In this document: piece after piece, positions 35,624-46,227 of the stretch
Position numbering within the stretch: the stretch's first letter is position 1
Layout: the number at the start of each line of letters is the position of its first letter
Assembly (NCBI GenBank): GCA_029204225.1
Contig: CM055113.1
Span: forward strand, 17,751,746 to 17,815,745
Reading direction: 5' to 3'
Length of the DNA: 64,000 bases
Source of the DNA: Diphasiastrum complanatum
Taxonomy: Eukaryota; Streptophyta; Lycopodiopsida; Lycopodiales; Lycopodiaceae
Notes under the pieces: model-generated
What the model was told of the DNA's origin: nothing
Databases searched by the model: none
What the model saw: only the letters and a program-made list of their open reading frames with translations
Translations under genes and position numbers: made by a program

Positions 35624-36671
35624 TTTTACAAGTAGAGGTGAGGAAGACCTCCAAATCCAAGGTAGAGCCTCCAAATGTCCTCCAAGCAACCTGCAAGCTT
35701 CAAGATGCTCCCCAACTCCAAGCTAGGATGCCTCCACCTGCAAGTAAGGATCTGCAAGCCTCCAAGGATCTCTCCTCCACCTGTGTCCCTACTCTTTAAA
35801 CACAAAGATAGATAACAAGCTGGCCTCAAGTATTCACCACCCAACCATAGCTAGATCCAAGCTCCAAGCAAGACCTATCTAGCACCCCCTTGCTAACCAT
35901 AAACAAATCACAAGCATACCACAACAGTCCATAGCATACTCAAGATCCTAACCTCAAGCATACTACCACAAGAAAGCACTCTACACACTAGTAGCAACAC
36001 TAGAGCATAAGCCAAGCAAACAAGAGAGATCTCCCCCCCCCCCCAATGGGCACCCTACTACCCTCATATAGATGGCCCATGGACCCCTCCAATGCACTAT
36101 GGAGTTCCATGCTCACCCAATGACAGAGAGAGAAAAGCCTAGGGGAGTTAAAGAATCTCCAAGAGCCTCCATAGGCTTATGGAATGTCAAGAGACTCCTT
36201 CCATAACCTATGACTCTTTGAATGCCTTTCTTGTGGGAGTTGGGAACTCAATGGACACTTTAGAAGGGCGCCCTCCTACTAGGTCCCATTGCCCAAGTTG
36301 TTCAAGTATACTTTGGTCCAAGACCAACAAAGTGATATGGTTCAAGGTTGAGGCCCAAGGTTTAGAAAAATAGTCATCCAATGACTTTCTAACACCTCTC
36401 TTGGTTCCATACCTCCATCCAAGGCATAGACACCTACCTGCCCTTAACCAAGGACACTAGTACCTTGATCTAAGGCATCTATCCTTAATACTAAGGGTAC
36501 CCCTTATCCAAGGGTCACGTGACTCCATACCTCCAACTAAGGTATAGTCACTTGCCCGCCCTTATCCAAGGGCACATACCCTTAATCCTAAGGGTACCTT
36601 GCCATTTAGCCCCCATCACCAAATGGACTATTAGGGGTCTGACGTACTGCTAGTTACATAGGTATGTAACA
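35624..36671 (-). repeat. 5' LTR of Gypsy-3a
   Basis: 1048 bp, partner of 29119-30145. It is followed by the target duplication CATTA at 36672-36676. A GTCACGTGAC palindrome lies at about 36515-36524; the other LTR has GTCACATGAC there. Confidence 0.93.
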
Positions 36672-36955
36672 CATTAATCCTCAAAAAACTGAGACAGATA
36701 ATCCTCTACATCACCTTGCAAGGCCTACATGGTAGTAGTAAACTGAATGAAGTGACCTAGGAAAATTGTCACACTCCTCAGAAATCGACTGAAAGAAACT
36801 TTTGGAATCAACAATTCTATTGATATTTGACGCTTCCTTATCTCCTTCAGCCAAACCTGCTTTCGGCCATCTCTACGACCAGTCTCTGGAGGCACACATG
36901 ATGTGGAAGGCTGTACAACGATAATTTGATGGGCGGTGGACTTGACTCTCACCAT
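36672..36955 (-). pseudogene. Histone H3-like (possibly CENH3-type) gene, N-terminal piece
   Basis: ATG at 36955. The short tail MVRVKSTAHQ recalls the H3 start. The histone fold follows: VWLKEIRKRQISIELLIP (alpha-N; H3 has VALREIRKYQKSTELLIR), SFSRFLRSVT (helix 1), then a TAG, then ALQGDVEDYLSQFFED (helix 2; H3 has ALQEACEAYLVGLFED). LLIP and EDYL resemble centromeric H3 more than canonical H3, but the sequence is too decayed to settle this. The gene stops at the CATTA duplication in loop 2 and resumes at 29113. No intron is present, so a retroposed copy or a replication-type H3 ancestor are both possible. Confidence 0.78.
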
Positions 36956-38446
36956 CACAATAAAAAAAAAAAGACTATATTACTTTCGAGTACACGATAT
37001 GTAACTATGGAGAATGAGTACAAAGTTTGCACTTGAAAGCGATCTTAGACGGACGATATCAGATTTGAATGCTAATGTGGAAGGCGCGCTCAAGAGCGAT
37101 ATCAGGATGACGGATATCGCATTTGAGCATGATATATCTAGATATTGGATTGGGTCTACACAAGACGCACTTGAAAGCGATATCCAAATAAAAAATGATT
37201 GTTTTGCGGAAAAAAAAAATGTCCTCTCGTATCTCATATTTATAAAAAACATTTCACACATGCGGAATGTCAACGCACTGCTATGTGACATCATCTGATT
37301 CATCAAAATGTCCATCCTTACGACCACTAGTTATCCAATAATTGACCCACGTGATCGTCAGCAGTGTGTTGATTGGCGTGTGATGCACGTTTTTTCAAAA
37401 AGATATTCTAATCTAATTCGAACAATGAAATACAGATACGTGTCATTCTATACATTTGGTACACGAACGTAATGATGATCTGTACGAATAATCATTATCA
37501 GCCAATCATCATGTGCCACATGTCCGACTTGACTGATCTCACACGTTTGAACTTTCTTAAATAAATAGACAATCTGCGGTCCGGATTTTCACAAAATTTC
37601 ATCATATTTTGCGTTTGATATCGCTTTCGAACGCACGACTAGCTGATGTGCATCCCTGTTGACTAAATTGCGCTTGAAATCGATATCGCCCTCATCTTAA
37701 TATCACCCTTCAGCATGACTTGTCCTCATAGAAAATTTAGCCTTGTTCTACCATGTTCAAAATCTATTAATATTGATTTCGAACGTGTTTGTCATTTTGT
37801 TTTTGTTATATGACATCCTTGCGCTTGAGTCCAATTTCTTTTTGTTTTTTTTGTTTCAGTTGTTAGAATGATGTTGGATTACGACTCTAAGCTTTTGTCT
37901 TTTTTTCAAGAATTCGGAATCACTAATAGAATTAACTATTTTAAGTCAATTTTTTTTTTGTTTTCTTTTTGTTCCATTAGAGAAACTTAGAGCCCGACGA
38001 GGGCCTTTGAAAAAGATGCTTTTTTATTTTTTTTTCTTATTTTCGTTGCCATGTGGACCAATTGAAACCTTAGCTTCGGGGTTCTACGTAACGTAGAATA
38101 TTCCAAATATAAATAAAATAAAAACTTTTTAAATATATTGTTGTTTTGTCGGGCAGCATGTGAAAATGTTATTGGTTGATGAGGCCTACACTTCCAGCTC
38201 ATCACTACCCGAAGAGACCCAAAAATATTGAAAATGATTATGACAGATGGTTGAGATGAGATAATCGATGTACCATTAATGTATATGCATTGTCAAACCA
38301 TGGTTAACAGGGATAACCAGAGTTAATTTGTGGCGCCAAATAGATCAGTGTTTCAAATTTTTGCCAACAGTTTCTCTCAGATTTTTGTCTATGCAAATTT
38401 TCAGATTCATAGTTCATTGTTTCATATTTTTGCATGCAAATTACAA
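36956..38446. other. Intergenic region between divergent genes
   Basis: About 1.5 kb between the minus-strand H3-like gene and the plus-strand unrecognised gene. It carries the dispersed GAAAGCGATATC-type motif (37029-37692) and no transposon domain. At 38331-38340 the minus strand reads TTTGGCGCCA, which contains the E2F consensus TTTSSCGC. A frame at 37014-37298 arises from the repeated motif and is probably not a gene. Confidence 0.5.
37029..37692. repeat. Dispersed 18-base motif, both orientations
   Basis: Variants of GCACTTGAAAGCGATATC: 37029 (GCACTTGAAAGCGATCT), 37086 (GCGCTCAAGAGCGATATC), 37167 (GCACTTGAAAGCGATATCC), inverted at 37611-37634 (TTTGATATCGCTTTCGAACGC, trimmed here) and near 37670 (GCGCTTGAAATCGATATCGC). 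The spacing is irregular. Confidence 0.65.
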
Positions 38447-39105
38447 ATGGCGCCATCAAGGAAGCCGTGCTCCTCAATCGACTCTTTGCTTCTATTCAAT
38501 GAGACAGAGGATAATGGATTATGGGTGCCAAGAAAATATTCAAAAAATTCTTGGGTTTTGATGCATCCATCATCAAGAGGAGCATTTCGAAAAAGGAAAA
38601 GGTCAAAACTATCATTTCGATCTTATTGTAAGGCCAGAATTTTGGATTTCAGAACATCATTAAGAGAAAAATCTATTTCTAAAATTCTAGTCCAACACGT
38701 ATATATGCATTCAGAGATTAATGTGCAAGAATTCAACCGTCAAGATTACAAAAAAAACAACTTTGAATATTGATATTTTTGATACTTTGATTTTTGTCAT
38801 TCATAAATATCTAATAGTAAACTTGCCAATCTGATCATTGTTTTCTTGCAGATTTATATCCATCCAACATAAATGAATGGGAGCCGAGTGGATCTTTAAC
38901 AGATGTGTTAGATGTTATTCACACTGATATTGGACAGCTTCAATATCGAGGTAGAACTGCAAAAGATCTAGTTGATAGTGGAATCGTTTTTTATGAATCA
39001 ATGTATATTCCTGATACAAAAGAAAATTTTGGACAAATAGTACCAATTTCATTACCTAGTTTTGAAAGTGATGAATGGATTGCACTAGATGCTACAGTTT
39101 CATAA
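38447..39105 (+). CDS. Unrecognised non-transposon gene, two likely exons
   Basis: ATG at 38447 opens a 109-codon frame (MAPSRKPCSSIDSLLLFN ... SSRGAFRKRKRSKLSFRS ...) rich in Ser, Arg and Lys. It ends at a TGA at 38771. A GTAAGG at about 38629 could be a donor. A good acceptor (TTTTCTTGCAG, ends 38851) opens a second coding-like stretch, 38852-39105, reading NINEWEPSGSLTDVLDVI, DLVDSGIVFYESMYIPD and LPSFESDEWIALD with TAA at 39103. Further coding-like text (SDSLLSKLMDEGWDKDQMEK; CLPCASVIKLKNKC) continues to about 39480 with stops. No known family is recognised. The exon joins are inferred. Confidence 0.42.
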
Positions 39106-39469
39106 CCATTTCGTTGCAAGATATATAATGATGTAAAAAATTCATTAAAAATGAGCACGAGATCAAAAACAGTCAGATGGAGTTGGTTTATTTCCTTGAA
39201 TATATTTGTGGATTTCTTTTCAAGTGTCAATGTACACAAACCCCAACAATGTATGTATGCAAAAATTTATCAGATAGTTTATTATCTAAACTTATGGATG
39301 AAGGCTGGGACAAAGATCAGATGGAGAAATAGAATGCAGAATTGAAATGTCTTCCATGTGCTTCTGTTATCAAATTGAAAAACAAATGTTGAGTTTATGC
39401 TTCCATTATCAAAGATGGAAAAAAAATAAAGGTAAATGGGTGCCACTCGATCCTCTTGGATAATCAACA

Positions 39470-39737
39470 CTTTTGGCGATGAAACCTGTTGAGGAGTTGG
39501 ATGAATAACAGGAGGAAGAAGGGTGAAGATTCTCGATCTGAGTCAGATTCTCTAGCATCTGACTCAGAGCTCAAGAAGACAGGGGGTCTCTTGACTGGGA
39601 TACGTCTAGGAGGAAGAGAAGCAGCTGGCCTTCGAGATCTAGTCTTCTTGGGGACAGGCTGCTTTCTCTTCCTCCTAGAGGTAGTAGGCATGTCGGTTCT
39701 ATCCAGAGGTAGGTCTCTGGAGGTGCTGACATTATTT
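39470..39737 (-). pseudogene. Basic/proline-rich segment, copy 2
   Basis: Minus-strand open text STSRDLPLDRTDMPTTSRRK, QPVPKKTRSRRPAASLPPRR, FLSSESDARESDSDRESS. It is homologous to 28740-29040 but better preserved. It is cut at 39737 by the Copia-7 leader. The pattern of short basic blocks, prolines and a Ser/Asp/Glu stretch suggests a disordered, nuclear-type region. No family is recognised. Confidence 0.6.
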
Positions 39738-40058
39738 GCATGTAGATTTGGAATAGTCAATTTTTTGTGATTTTGTCAAAACCCTAATTTTGATTGGATC
39801 TCTAGATAGTGAGGTTGCTGGACTTCATTTGAGTGTGTTTCAATCTTAGGAAGTGGCAAAAGTCATTAGATTGAGGATAGATCATAGGTTGATCAAGATT
39901 CCATGATTCTATGTGTTGATTTGCTTGGATAAGTGCTAGAAGAGAATTTGTGAGATAGTTTCAAATCTTGGTGATTTCTTTTGAAAGCATTTGTTGTTGT
40001 TCAAAGGAGTGCTTTGTGCATTGAAGCAGGTTGAAAGAGAAGTTCAGGTCATTGCTAC

Positions 40059-41600
40059 ATGGCAACCTCAATTAGAGTCATGTTGGAAGCCAATGATAGG
40101 CTTACCTCAAGTAGCTATTCATTATGGAAAGTGAGGATGGAGTCACTTCTTGAGATGAATGATTTTTTGGATATTGTTGTAGGTTTGGAGGAGAGACCAG
40201 CAACACAACAAGATCAATTGAGGTATGACAAGAGGGCCAAGAAGGCTCTACACATGATAAAGATGAATGTTACCAATGAACCTCTCAAGGAAGTTGGTAA
40301 GTGCACATCATCTTTGGAAGCTTGGAATTCATTGAAGAAGCTTTATGAATCCAAGTCTACTTCTAGAGTGTTGACTCTAAGAAGGCAAATCTTTTCTTGT
40401 TTGCAAAAGAATGAAGAAAGTCCAAGTACTTTTGTTTTGAGAATGAAATCATTGAATGATGAGTTAGCTTGCATAGATGAAAGCATTAAGGAAGGAGAGC
40501 TTATTCAAGTGATTCTTAATGGCTTGTTGGATGCTCATGCTAGCTTTGAATAATGTTAGATAAGAGAGCATAATTTGCTTCATACCTTTCAGGTTGTGTC
40601 TTCTCTCTTGTTGATCTTCGTTCAAAGTATTGCTATTCAAAAGACTTTGCTAAGTTTGATGGATCTTTAAGAGATCTTTATCAATGAGGAATATAGGCTT
40701 CAAGCAAGAGGTGGATCTACATCGACACTTCAAGAGGATGCTATGTTCACAAAGGGAAAATTCAAGGGCAAACCCAAAAGCAAGTGGTCTAAGGGCAAGA
40801 TCAAGTGGATGCTTCTTCAAGTGGCAAAAAGAAGGATAGATCAAAGCTCAAGTGCTTCTATTGTGGCATCAAAGGACACTTTGCAAGTGAGTGCTACAAG
40901 AAGAAGAGAGATCAAGGAGACAAGCAAGGTAATCTTACTCTTGATGAGAATGGTTTGGATGTGCAAGATGCAAATGATGATGCTTTTGTGATGTCTTCAT
41001 GTATGCTTGCTAATGATGGAGATCTAGATCCTTGGTGGATTGATAGTGGAGCAAGTTCACACATGACCTTTCACAAAGAGTACTTCACTTCTTTGTTGGC
41101 ATATGGAGATGACAAGAGGGTGATCTACACGGCCAATGATGGTGAGTGTGCAATCAAAGAGATTGGCACAATTCCTATTTCTCTCTCTACAAATAGGAAT
41201 GTTCATTTGGAGGATGTCTTGTTTATTCCATCTATTACCAAGAATTTGCTTAGTGTGAGTCAAATGCTAAGTAAGGGCCTCAAGGTGGAGTTTGATGGAG
41301 ATGCTTATTTGATCAAAAGGAAGGATGTCTTGATTGGAAAAGGTAAAAGGCAAGGGAAGTTGTTCAAACTTGATGCTTGTGTTATTGCTAACCAAGTTGG
41401 ATGTGTTGCAAGGGAGCAGATTTCTATTCAAGAGGTTTGGCACAAAAGGATGGGACACCTCAACTTCAAGTCATTGGAGATAATGGCAAGGAAGAAGGTT
41501 GTGATTGGTCTTCCAAGTTCCTTAAGTAATGACAAGCATGTTTGTGAGTCTTGTGCTTTGTCTAAGTCACATAGACTACCTTATACTAGATCTATTTCAA
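40059..41600 (+). pseudogene. Copia-7 gag, protease and pre-integrase
   Basis: ATG at 40059 (MATSIRVMLEANDRLTSSSY). The copia gag domain (SLWKVRMESLLEMNDFLDIV, EAWNSLKKLYESKST) is open to 40553, then a disturbed stretch with stops to 40740. After that come a CCHC knuckle CFYCGIKGHFASEC (about 40852-40895), protease site WWIDSGASSHM (about 41035) and zinc motif VWHKRMGHLN ... CESCALSKSH (41440-41580). The frame shifts near 41600 before integrase. The protease triad DSG is intact. Confidence 0.92.
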
Positions 41601-42600
41601 GCCTTTTCAACTTGTGCATTCGGATATTCATGGATTTACTACAATTAGCAATAGTGGAGCTAAGATGTATGTAACATTCATTGATGATTTTAGTAGATTT
41701 TGTTGGATCTATCTACTAAAGAGCAAGGATGAAGTGTATGATGTCTTTGTCAAGTTCAAGAATGCAAGGGAGAACCAATTTTCCACAAAGATCAAGTGCT
41801 TGAGAGGTGACAATGGTGGTGAGTACATATCTAACAAGTTCAAGGCCTTTTGTGATGAGCATGGGATCAAGAGGGAGTATACAACATCAAGGACCCCACA
41901 ACAAAATGGAGTGGCTGAAAGGAAGAATAGAACTTTATGTGAAAGTGCTAAAGATATGAGGTTAAGTGTTAATCTTGACAAACCATTTTGGGATCAAGCT
42001 TTGTTGTGTGCCAATTTCTTGTGCAATAGGTGGCCGAGTGCTATTTTGGATGGAAGGACACCTTTTGAGATGCTATTCAAGAGGAGGCCGAGTGTCACTT
42101 TCTAAGAACCTTTGGATGCACATGCTATGTCAACATTACTCTTGATGATAGGACCAAGGAGGATCCATCTTCAAGAAGAGGTATTTTTGTTGGATATAGT
42201 GAGGTGAGTAAAGCCTACAAGGTTTACATTCCTTCTACTAACAAAGTGATTGTTGGTAGAGATGTCATTTTTTATGAGGGAAACATTACAAAGGTGTCTT
42301 CAAGCATGATTGATGGTAAAGTAGATGGATCTAACATTCTTCATGTTGATGAGAAGGATCCTACTTTGGATGGTGGTGATGATGGACCTTCATCAAGTCA
42401 AAAGCCAAGGAGAACATCGAGAGAAAGACAAGTACCTTCAAGGCTCACATATGATCAAAAGGGTAAGCAAGTAGTTTCTGGAAATTATGTTGCTTTCCTA
42501 ACCTCTTTGGATGAGCCTACAAGTGTAGATCAAGCAAGGAAAGAAGAGGAGTGGATCCAAGCAATGGATCTTGAGTATCGATCTCTTATGAAGAGTGGAA
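41601..42600 (+). pseudogene. Copia-7 integrase and start of RT
   Basis: HSDIHGFTTI (first Asp), CLRGDNGGEYIS (second Asp) and NGVAERKNRTLCES (Glu) are all present in one open frame to 42105. After a shift the linker (GYSEVSKAYKVYIP, RDVIFYEGNI, DGPSSSQKPRRTSRERQVPS) leads into the first RT residues (EEEWIQAMDLEYRSLMK), where homology with Copia-9 stops at about 42600. The catalytic triad is complete, so the integrase part decayed least. Confidence 0.92.
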
Positions 42601-43665
42601 CATCTTTTGGAGGATCTTCTTGTGTACATGGAGCTATGCAAGTGGATGGATGTTATCTTGTTGTAAAATCAAGTAATGTATCTGGAAGACAAAGTTTTTT
42701 CAATGACTTTGATGGTCAAGTTGAAGATCAAGAGGTTGATCTCAAAGCACTTCAACTAGTCAAAAGGGAAGATGACAATTTGGAGCTAGTCAAGAGCATC
42801 AAAGGAGAGGTAATTGGCAAAGGTGTTATGGATCTGTTTTTACAGCATATTTAAGAATCAAGTAAGGTCAAAGGAGCAGCAAGGAAGTGTTGTTCAAGTT
42901 TACTTTACTTGTTCTATCTCATGTTTGAGCAATTTCATGTGGATGTGTGCAAATTGTCAAGATATGGCAAAACTAGCTACATTGGTGAGCATTGTTTTGA
43001 TGTTGGATTTGTACTAGCATTCTTGGCTGATTTTGCTGATGGAAATGAAGCTATTGGAGGTTCATTATGTCACTCAACAATGGCTAAGTTCTCAAGTGTT
43101 GAGCTACTTGGTGCCAATACTTGGAGATTGTCAATTTTTGGTGAATTCATGGTCATTTTCTTGTGTCAAGTAGATCTTGAAGATGGACTAGTGCAAAATA
43201 CTTAGTTTAAGGAGTCATGTGGTGCTGGATTTGCATCATTAATGTACTCACCTACTCATGGATTTCCAAGGTTTGATGGTTTCTTGTGACAAGATGAAGA
43301 TGGTTGCTCATTCATGGAGTATCATGGTGGATACAAGGCAACAAAGGACAAAGGGGGAGGAGACATGCAAGCAAAAGTTGATCACTCACATTTATTGTTT
43401 GTTTGCTGTATTTTTCTAGAGAGTTCAGATTTGGAAGCATTGTGGAATCATTTCATTTACATTCTATTTAATTCTTCATGTTCTAGTCACATTTTTACAT
43501 GTAAAATTGATGTAAGAAATAGTGAAGCATCCCAAGTGGACACTATTCTCTATATCAATTATGGTTGTTTCTATTTTGAGCATTACATGATCATTGAAAG
43601 GAGATCCATTCTTAGGAAGAAGATCATTCTTATGATGTATCAAAGTTCTATTGGCAAAAACTATG
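42601..43665 (+). other. Unknown protein module replacing RT in Copia-7
   Basis: Coding-like sequence with no RT motif. The frame open to 42854 reads GQVEDQEVDLKALQ ... LVKSIKGEVIGKGVMDLFLQ. Later frames give SSKVKGAARK, LMFEQFHVDVCKLS, VDLEDGLV, SPTHGFPRFDGFL, SFMEYHGGYK and LLFVCCIFLES. The same blocks occur in Copia-8: EDQDVDLELL, LVKSITGEPHGKSILDLFLQ, SSKVLGVARK, LMYEHCHVNVLELS, LDLEDGLV, SSTHRFSSLGG, SFMEIHGAF and LKLVCCCFTEN. DNA near 43500-43560 is about 90 percent alike by eye to 51700-51770. I do not recognise the family. Confidence 0.82.
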
Positions 43666-44250
43666 CTAGGAGCATTGGAAGCTAGGAAAGCGAGTTTTCA
43701 GGTACATCATTGGAACTCGAGATTTTGGCGTGTTGTATGAGGGATCATCACCTAATCTTTTTAGATTTTCAGATTCGGACTATGCTGGAGATATAATGGA
43801 TAGGAAATCCATTAGTTCTTATTGTATTTTCATAGGTGATGGAGCTATATCATGGATGTCAAAGAAACAAGCCACTATCTCATTGTCAGCTAGCGAGGCC
43901 GAGTACAAAGCTCTTACACATTGCACAAAGGAGATGGTATGGATCAAGAGGATGATCAAGGATCTTCACTTGCTGGATTTTTCAGAGAGCCCAATCATCT
44001 TTTGTGACAATCAATCAGCCCAAATAATGGCATCCAATCCTATCTTTCATGCTAGGGCAAGCATATTGAGATACAATATCATTTTGTGAGGGAGCGAGTC
44101 ATTGCAAAGGAGGTGGAGCTTCAACATGTGTCTTCAAGGGAATGTGTAGCTGATATCTTCATGAAATCATTGGGAAAAGACTTGTTCATGAAGCATAGGA
44201 CTTCACTTGGAGTATTATCAAAGTCTATGCTAAAACTAGTTGAAGAGGGA
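43666..44250 (+). pseudogene. Copia-7 RNase H
   Basis: Resumes copia pol at HWKLGKRVFRYIIGTRDFG, then FSDSDYAGDIMDRKS, WMSKKQATISLSASEAEYKA and IIFCDNQSAQ (acidic residues of the active site present). A shift near 44060 precedes ERVIAKEVELQHVSSRECVA and SKSMLKLVEEGV, stop at 44255. The final purines double as the polypurine tract (GAAGAGGGA) before the LTR. Confidence 0.92.
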
Positions 44251-44251
44251 G

Positions 44252-44901
44252 TGTGAAAGATTCAACTAGTTTCATCACATTTTGCAATATTTCCATATTT
44301 GGCATATTAGGGCCAAAACTTGTTTTAGACTTAGAGGTTGACTTTTCAAAGTTCATTAGTCTAAATTTCATTTGAATAAACACTTTTTGAAAGTGTGGGA
44401 AAGATAGAATGCAAGTTTGAGTAGATTCAATTTGAATAAGTTGGGTACATTGAATCTAGACCCAAAATTGGTAGGGTTAGCATTTTGGTGGGAAAGCCAA
44501 GTGGCCAAATAGGGTTTGGACCTATTATAAAAGGATGTAACTCATGGAGAGAGTCATCTTCTCTCTTCTCTATCTCATTTCATGCTTATACATAGTCCTC
44601 TTGGGTTCTACTATCCATTGGTGCACTATCTTGGTGATTGCTTGCAATTCTATGTGTAGAATGATCTATATTTGCTATTTTTGGATCCACACGTGTGAAA
44701 TACATTATCTTGCTGGTTTTGTATGGACAGCAACAGTACATAATCATTTCATTCAAGTTTGATCAAGTTCTATTAGTGTTTGCATCTCAAATTGTGTGTA
44801 GATGCTGATGTTTCTACATTGGTGAAATTGGTAGTGTATTTCTCTTTCTAACCCAAGATTATTCCAGTAGATTGGATCTTAAGGATCTAAAATCTTTCAC
44901 A
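44252..44901 (+). repeat. 3' LTR of Copia-7
   Basis: 650 bp, TGTGAAAGAT ... ATCTTTCACA, perfect 10-base inverted ends. TATA-like CTATTATAAAAGG is at 44522-44534. TCCACACGTGTGAA at 44686-44699 resembles the fused LTR ends. Confidence 0.9.
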
Positions 44902-45821
44902 CCCACTACCCTTTCTCCTTCTGATAAATCTTTGATCACTTTGCCTACTTATAATATAGATAATAGTTCTTATTTGACAATATCGGATATATCGGATCTT
45001 TTTGACTTCACTGAAGCTGAGACTTTTTGCATTTTGAGCAAAAAAGCTTGATGAATTTTTGGATATAATTGATTTTGATGCTGATGATCTTCTCCCTGGT
45101 GTTGACGATGTACATAATGATAAGTTTTATTCAGGGAAAGATTGCTTGAAAATGGTTGTGGAGGAAATGCGCAACAAAGAAGATGATCTACCTTCTGAAG
45201 AGAAGTTTCTTCGAATCCAAAGTCAACTTGGTTTTCCACAGCCAACTGTCTATTCACCAACAATATTGACATCGAAAGGTGGACATAATATTGATGGAGA
45301 GACAGTAATCAGAGAAGACAAAGCGGAATGCGTAAGTTTTTGTCTCTTATCAAGTACTAGTAGATTTGTTATGTCAGATTATATACTGGAGCTTACTTTG
45401 TTTCTTATCATTTCAGGAAATAATTTTCCTTGATGATTTCGTAATTCGTCGAGGAGGGCAGAGATCTTCTGCTGGAGAATTTTCAAGAGATCATGCACTG
45501 GGGCACTATCTGAAGTCCTTCAAGAATAATGAGATAAGTGTTGCCCATTCAAAGTCTCATCAACATGGTGAAACTATGATTATGGCAATCAAGGCACTGT
45601 CTCATTTTCTTGGAGGACATAATTTTAATAAGGTGCATAAAATAATTTTTGTAAAGAAAACTATTGTGGTTAAGATTTTAGGATATAGATCAGTGAATTC
45701 CATGCTCAGATCATCTCATTTTGCAGTGTATGCTGTTTATGTTGATCTGAGTAAGCATGAAAACTATGAGCTATTGGATCCATATGAAAGAAGAAAATTA
45801 TTGCATGATTCTAAGTTGTAA
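44902..45821 (+). CDS. Gene Q (copy 1), unrecognised, one in-phase intron, 5' part missing
   Basis: Coding begins at the LTR border. After a one-base shift near 45050 the frame reads DFDADDLLPGVDD ... DCLKMVVEEMRNKEDDLPSE ... DKAEC. A consensus donor GTAAGT (45332) and acceptor TTTCAG (ends 45416) bound an 85-base intron. The next exon continues in the same phase: EIIFLDDFVIRRGGQRSS, RDHALGHYLKSFKNNE, GETMIMAIKALSHFLGG, then VYAVYVDLSKHENYELLDPY, stop at 45821. The N-terminal part is acidic. No family is recognised. A diverged copy lies at 47903-48379. Confidence 0.58.
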
Positions 45822-46227
45822 GTTTCATTGGAAAAAATATGGAAAGCAGATTAGATACTGCTGAATTGTACTTTGTAAATATTTTTATTTAATATGCAAA
45901 ATTTTATTGTGTGTCTATAGCTTACTGGCTTGTATAAATTTGCATGTTTTTTGAAATTTTTTATGATCCGTCAATTTTGTATTATGACGAATTTAGATTC
46001 TTCTGTAAAACCATTGGAAAAGTTGCAGTATATAGCTGTTTTTTGTGCTAGTCCCACCATGTTGTGTACTTTTATGAAATGTCGGTCTTGCTTGCCAATG
46101 AGATTTTTCCATTCCTTGCGATGACCATATGCTAAGACTTTCACTATTTCTTGCAAAGAATGTCAAATGATGTCGTAATATGTGCTGCATGTCATAAAAA
46201 CACAATCTAAATCAGTACCAAAAGTAT
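45822..46227. other. Spacer between convergent genes Q and R
   Basis: About 400 bases of AT-rich DNA holding the 3' ends of two convergent genes. Short chance frames only; no other feature seen. Confidence 0.45.

Larger units (their letters stand above)
29119..36671 (-). mobile_element. Gypsy-3a, complete chromodomain-type Ty3/gypsy element
   Basis: 7553 bp with two LTRs (29119-30145 and 35624-36671), a primer-binding site, a polypurine tract and gag, protease, RT, RNase H, integrase and chromodomain in gypsy order on the minus strand. It is flanked by the 5-base duplication CATTA. Domain content places it among plant chromoviruses, whose integrase C-terminus can direct insertion to marked chromatin. 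The gag-protease frame is nearly intact, but pol has shifts and an RT active-site change. It interrupts a histone H3-like gene. Confidence 0.94.
39738..44901 (+). mobile_element. Copia-7, RT-less copia element carrying an unknown module
   Basis: Leader, gag, protease and integrase in copia order, then an unrelated 1.07-kb module where RT should be, then RNase H and a 3' LTR. The 5' LTR and primer site are missing: the leader starts abruptly at 39738. The family is close to Copia-9, which has a normal RT, so the replacement can be delimited by comparison. Its LTR borders the coding sequence of gene Q. Confidence 0.92.

Noticed and set aside
37014..37298. Plus-strand frame with repeated ALESDI
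   Set aside because: The repeat comes from the dispersed DNA motif, which also occurs inverted and outside the frame, so coding is unlikely.
45600..45730. A second intron in gene Q
   Set aside because: The GT and AG candidates (about 45634 and 45726) do not keep the phase, while the unspliced frame is open through the region.
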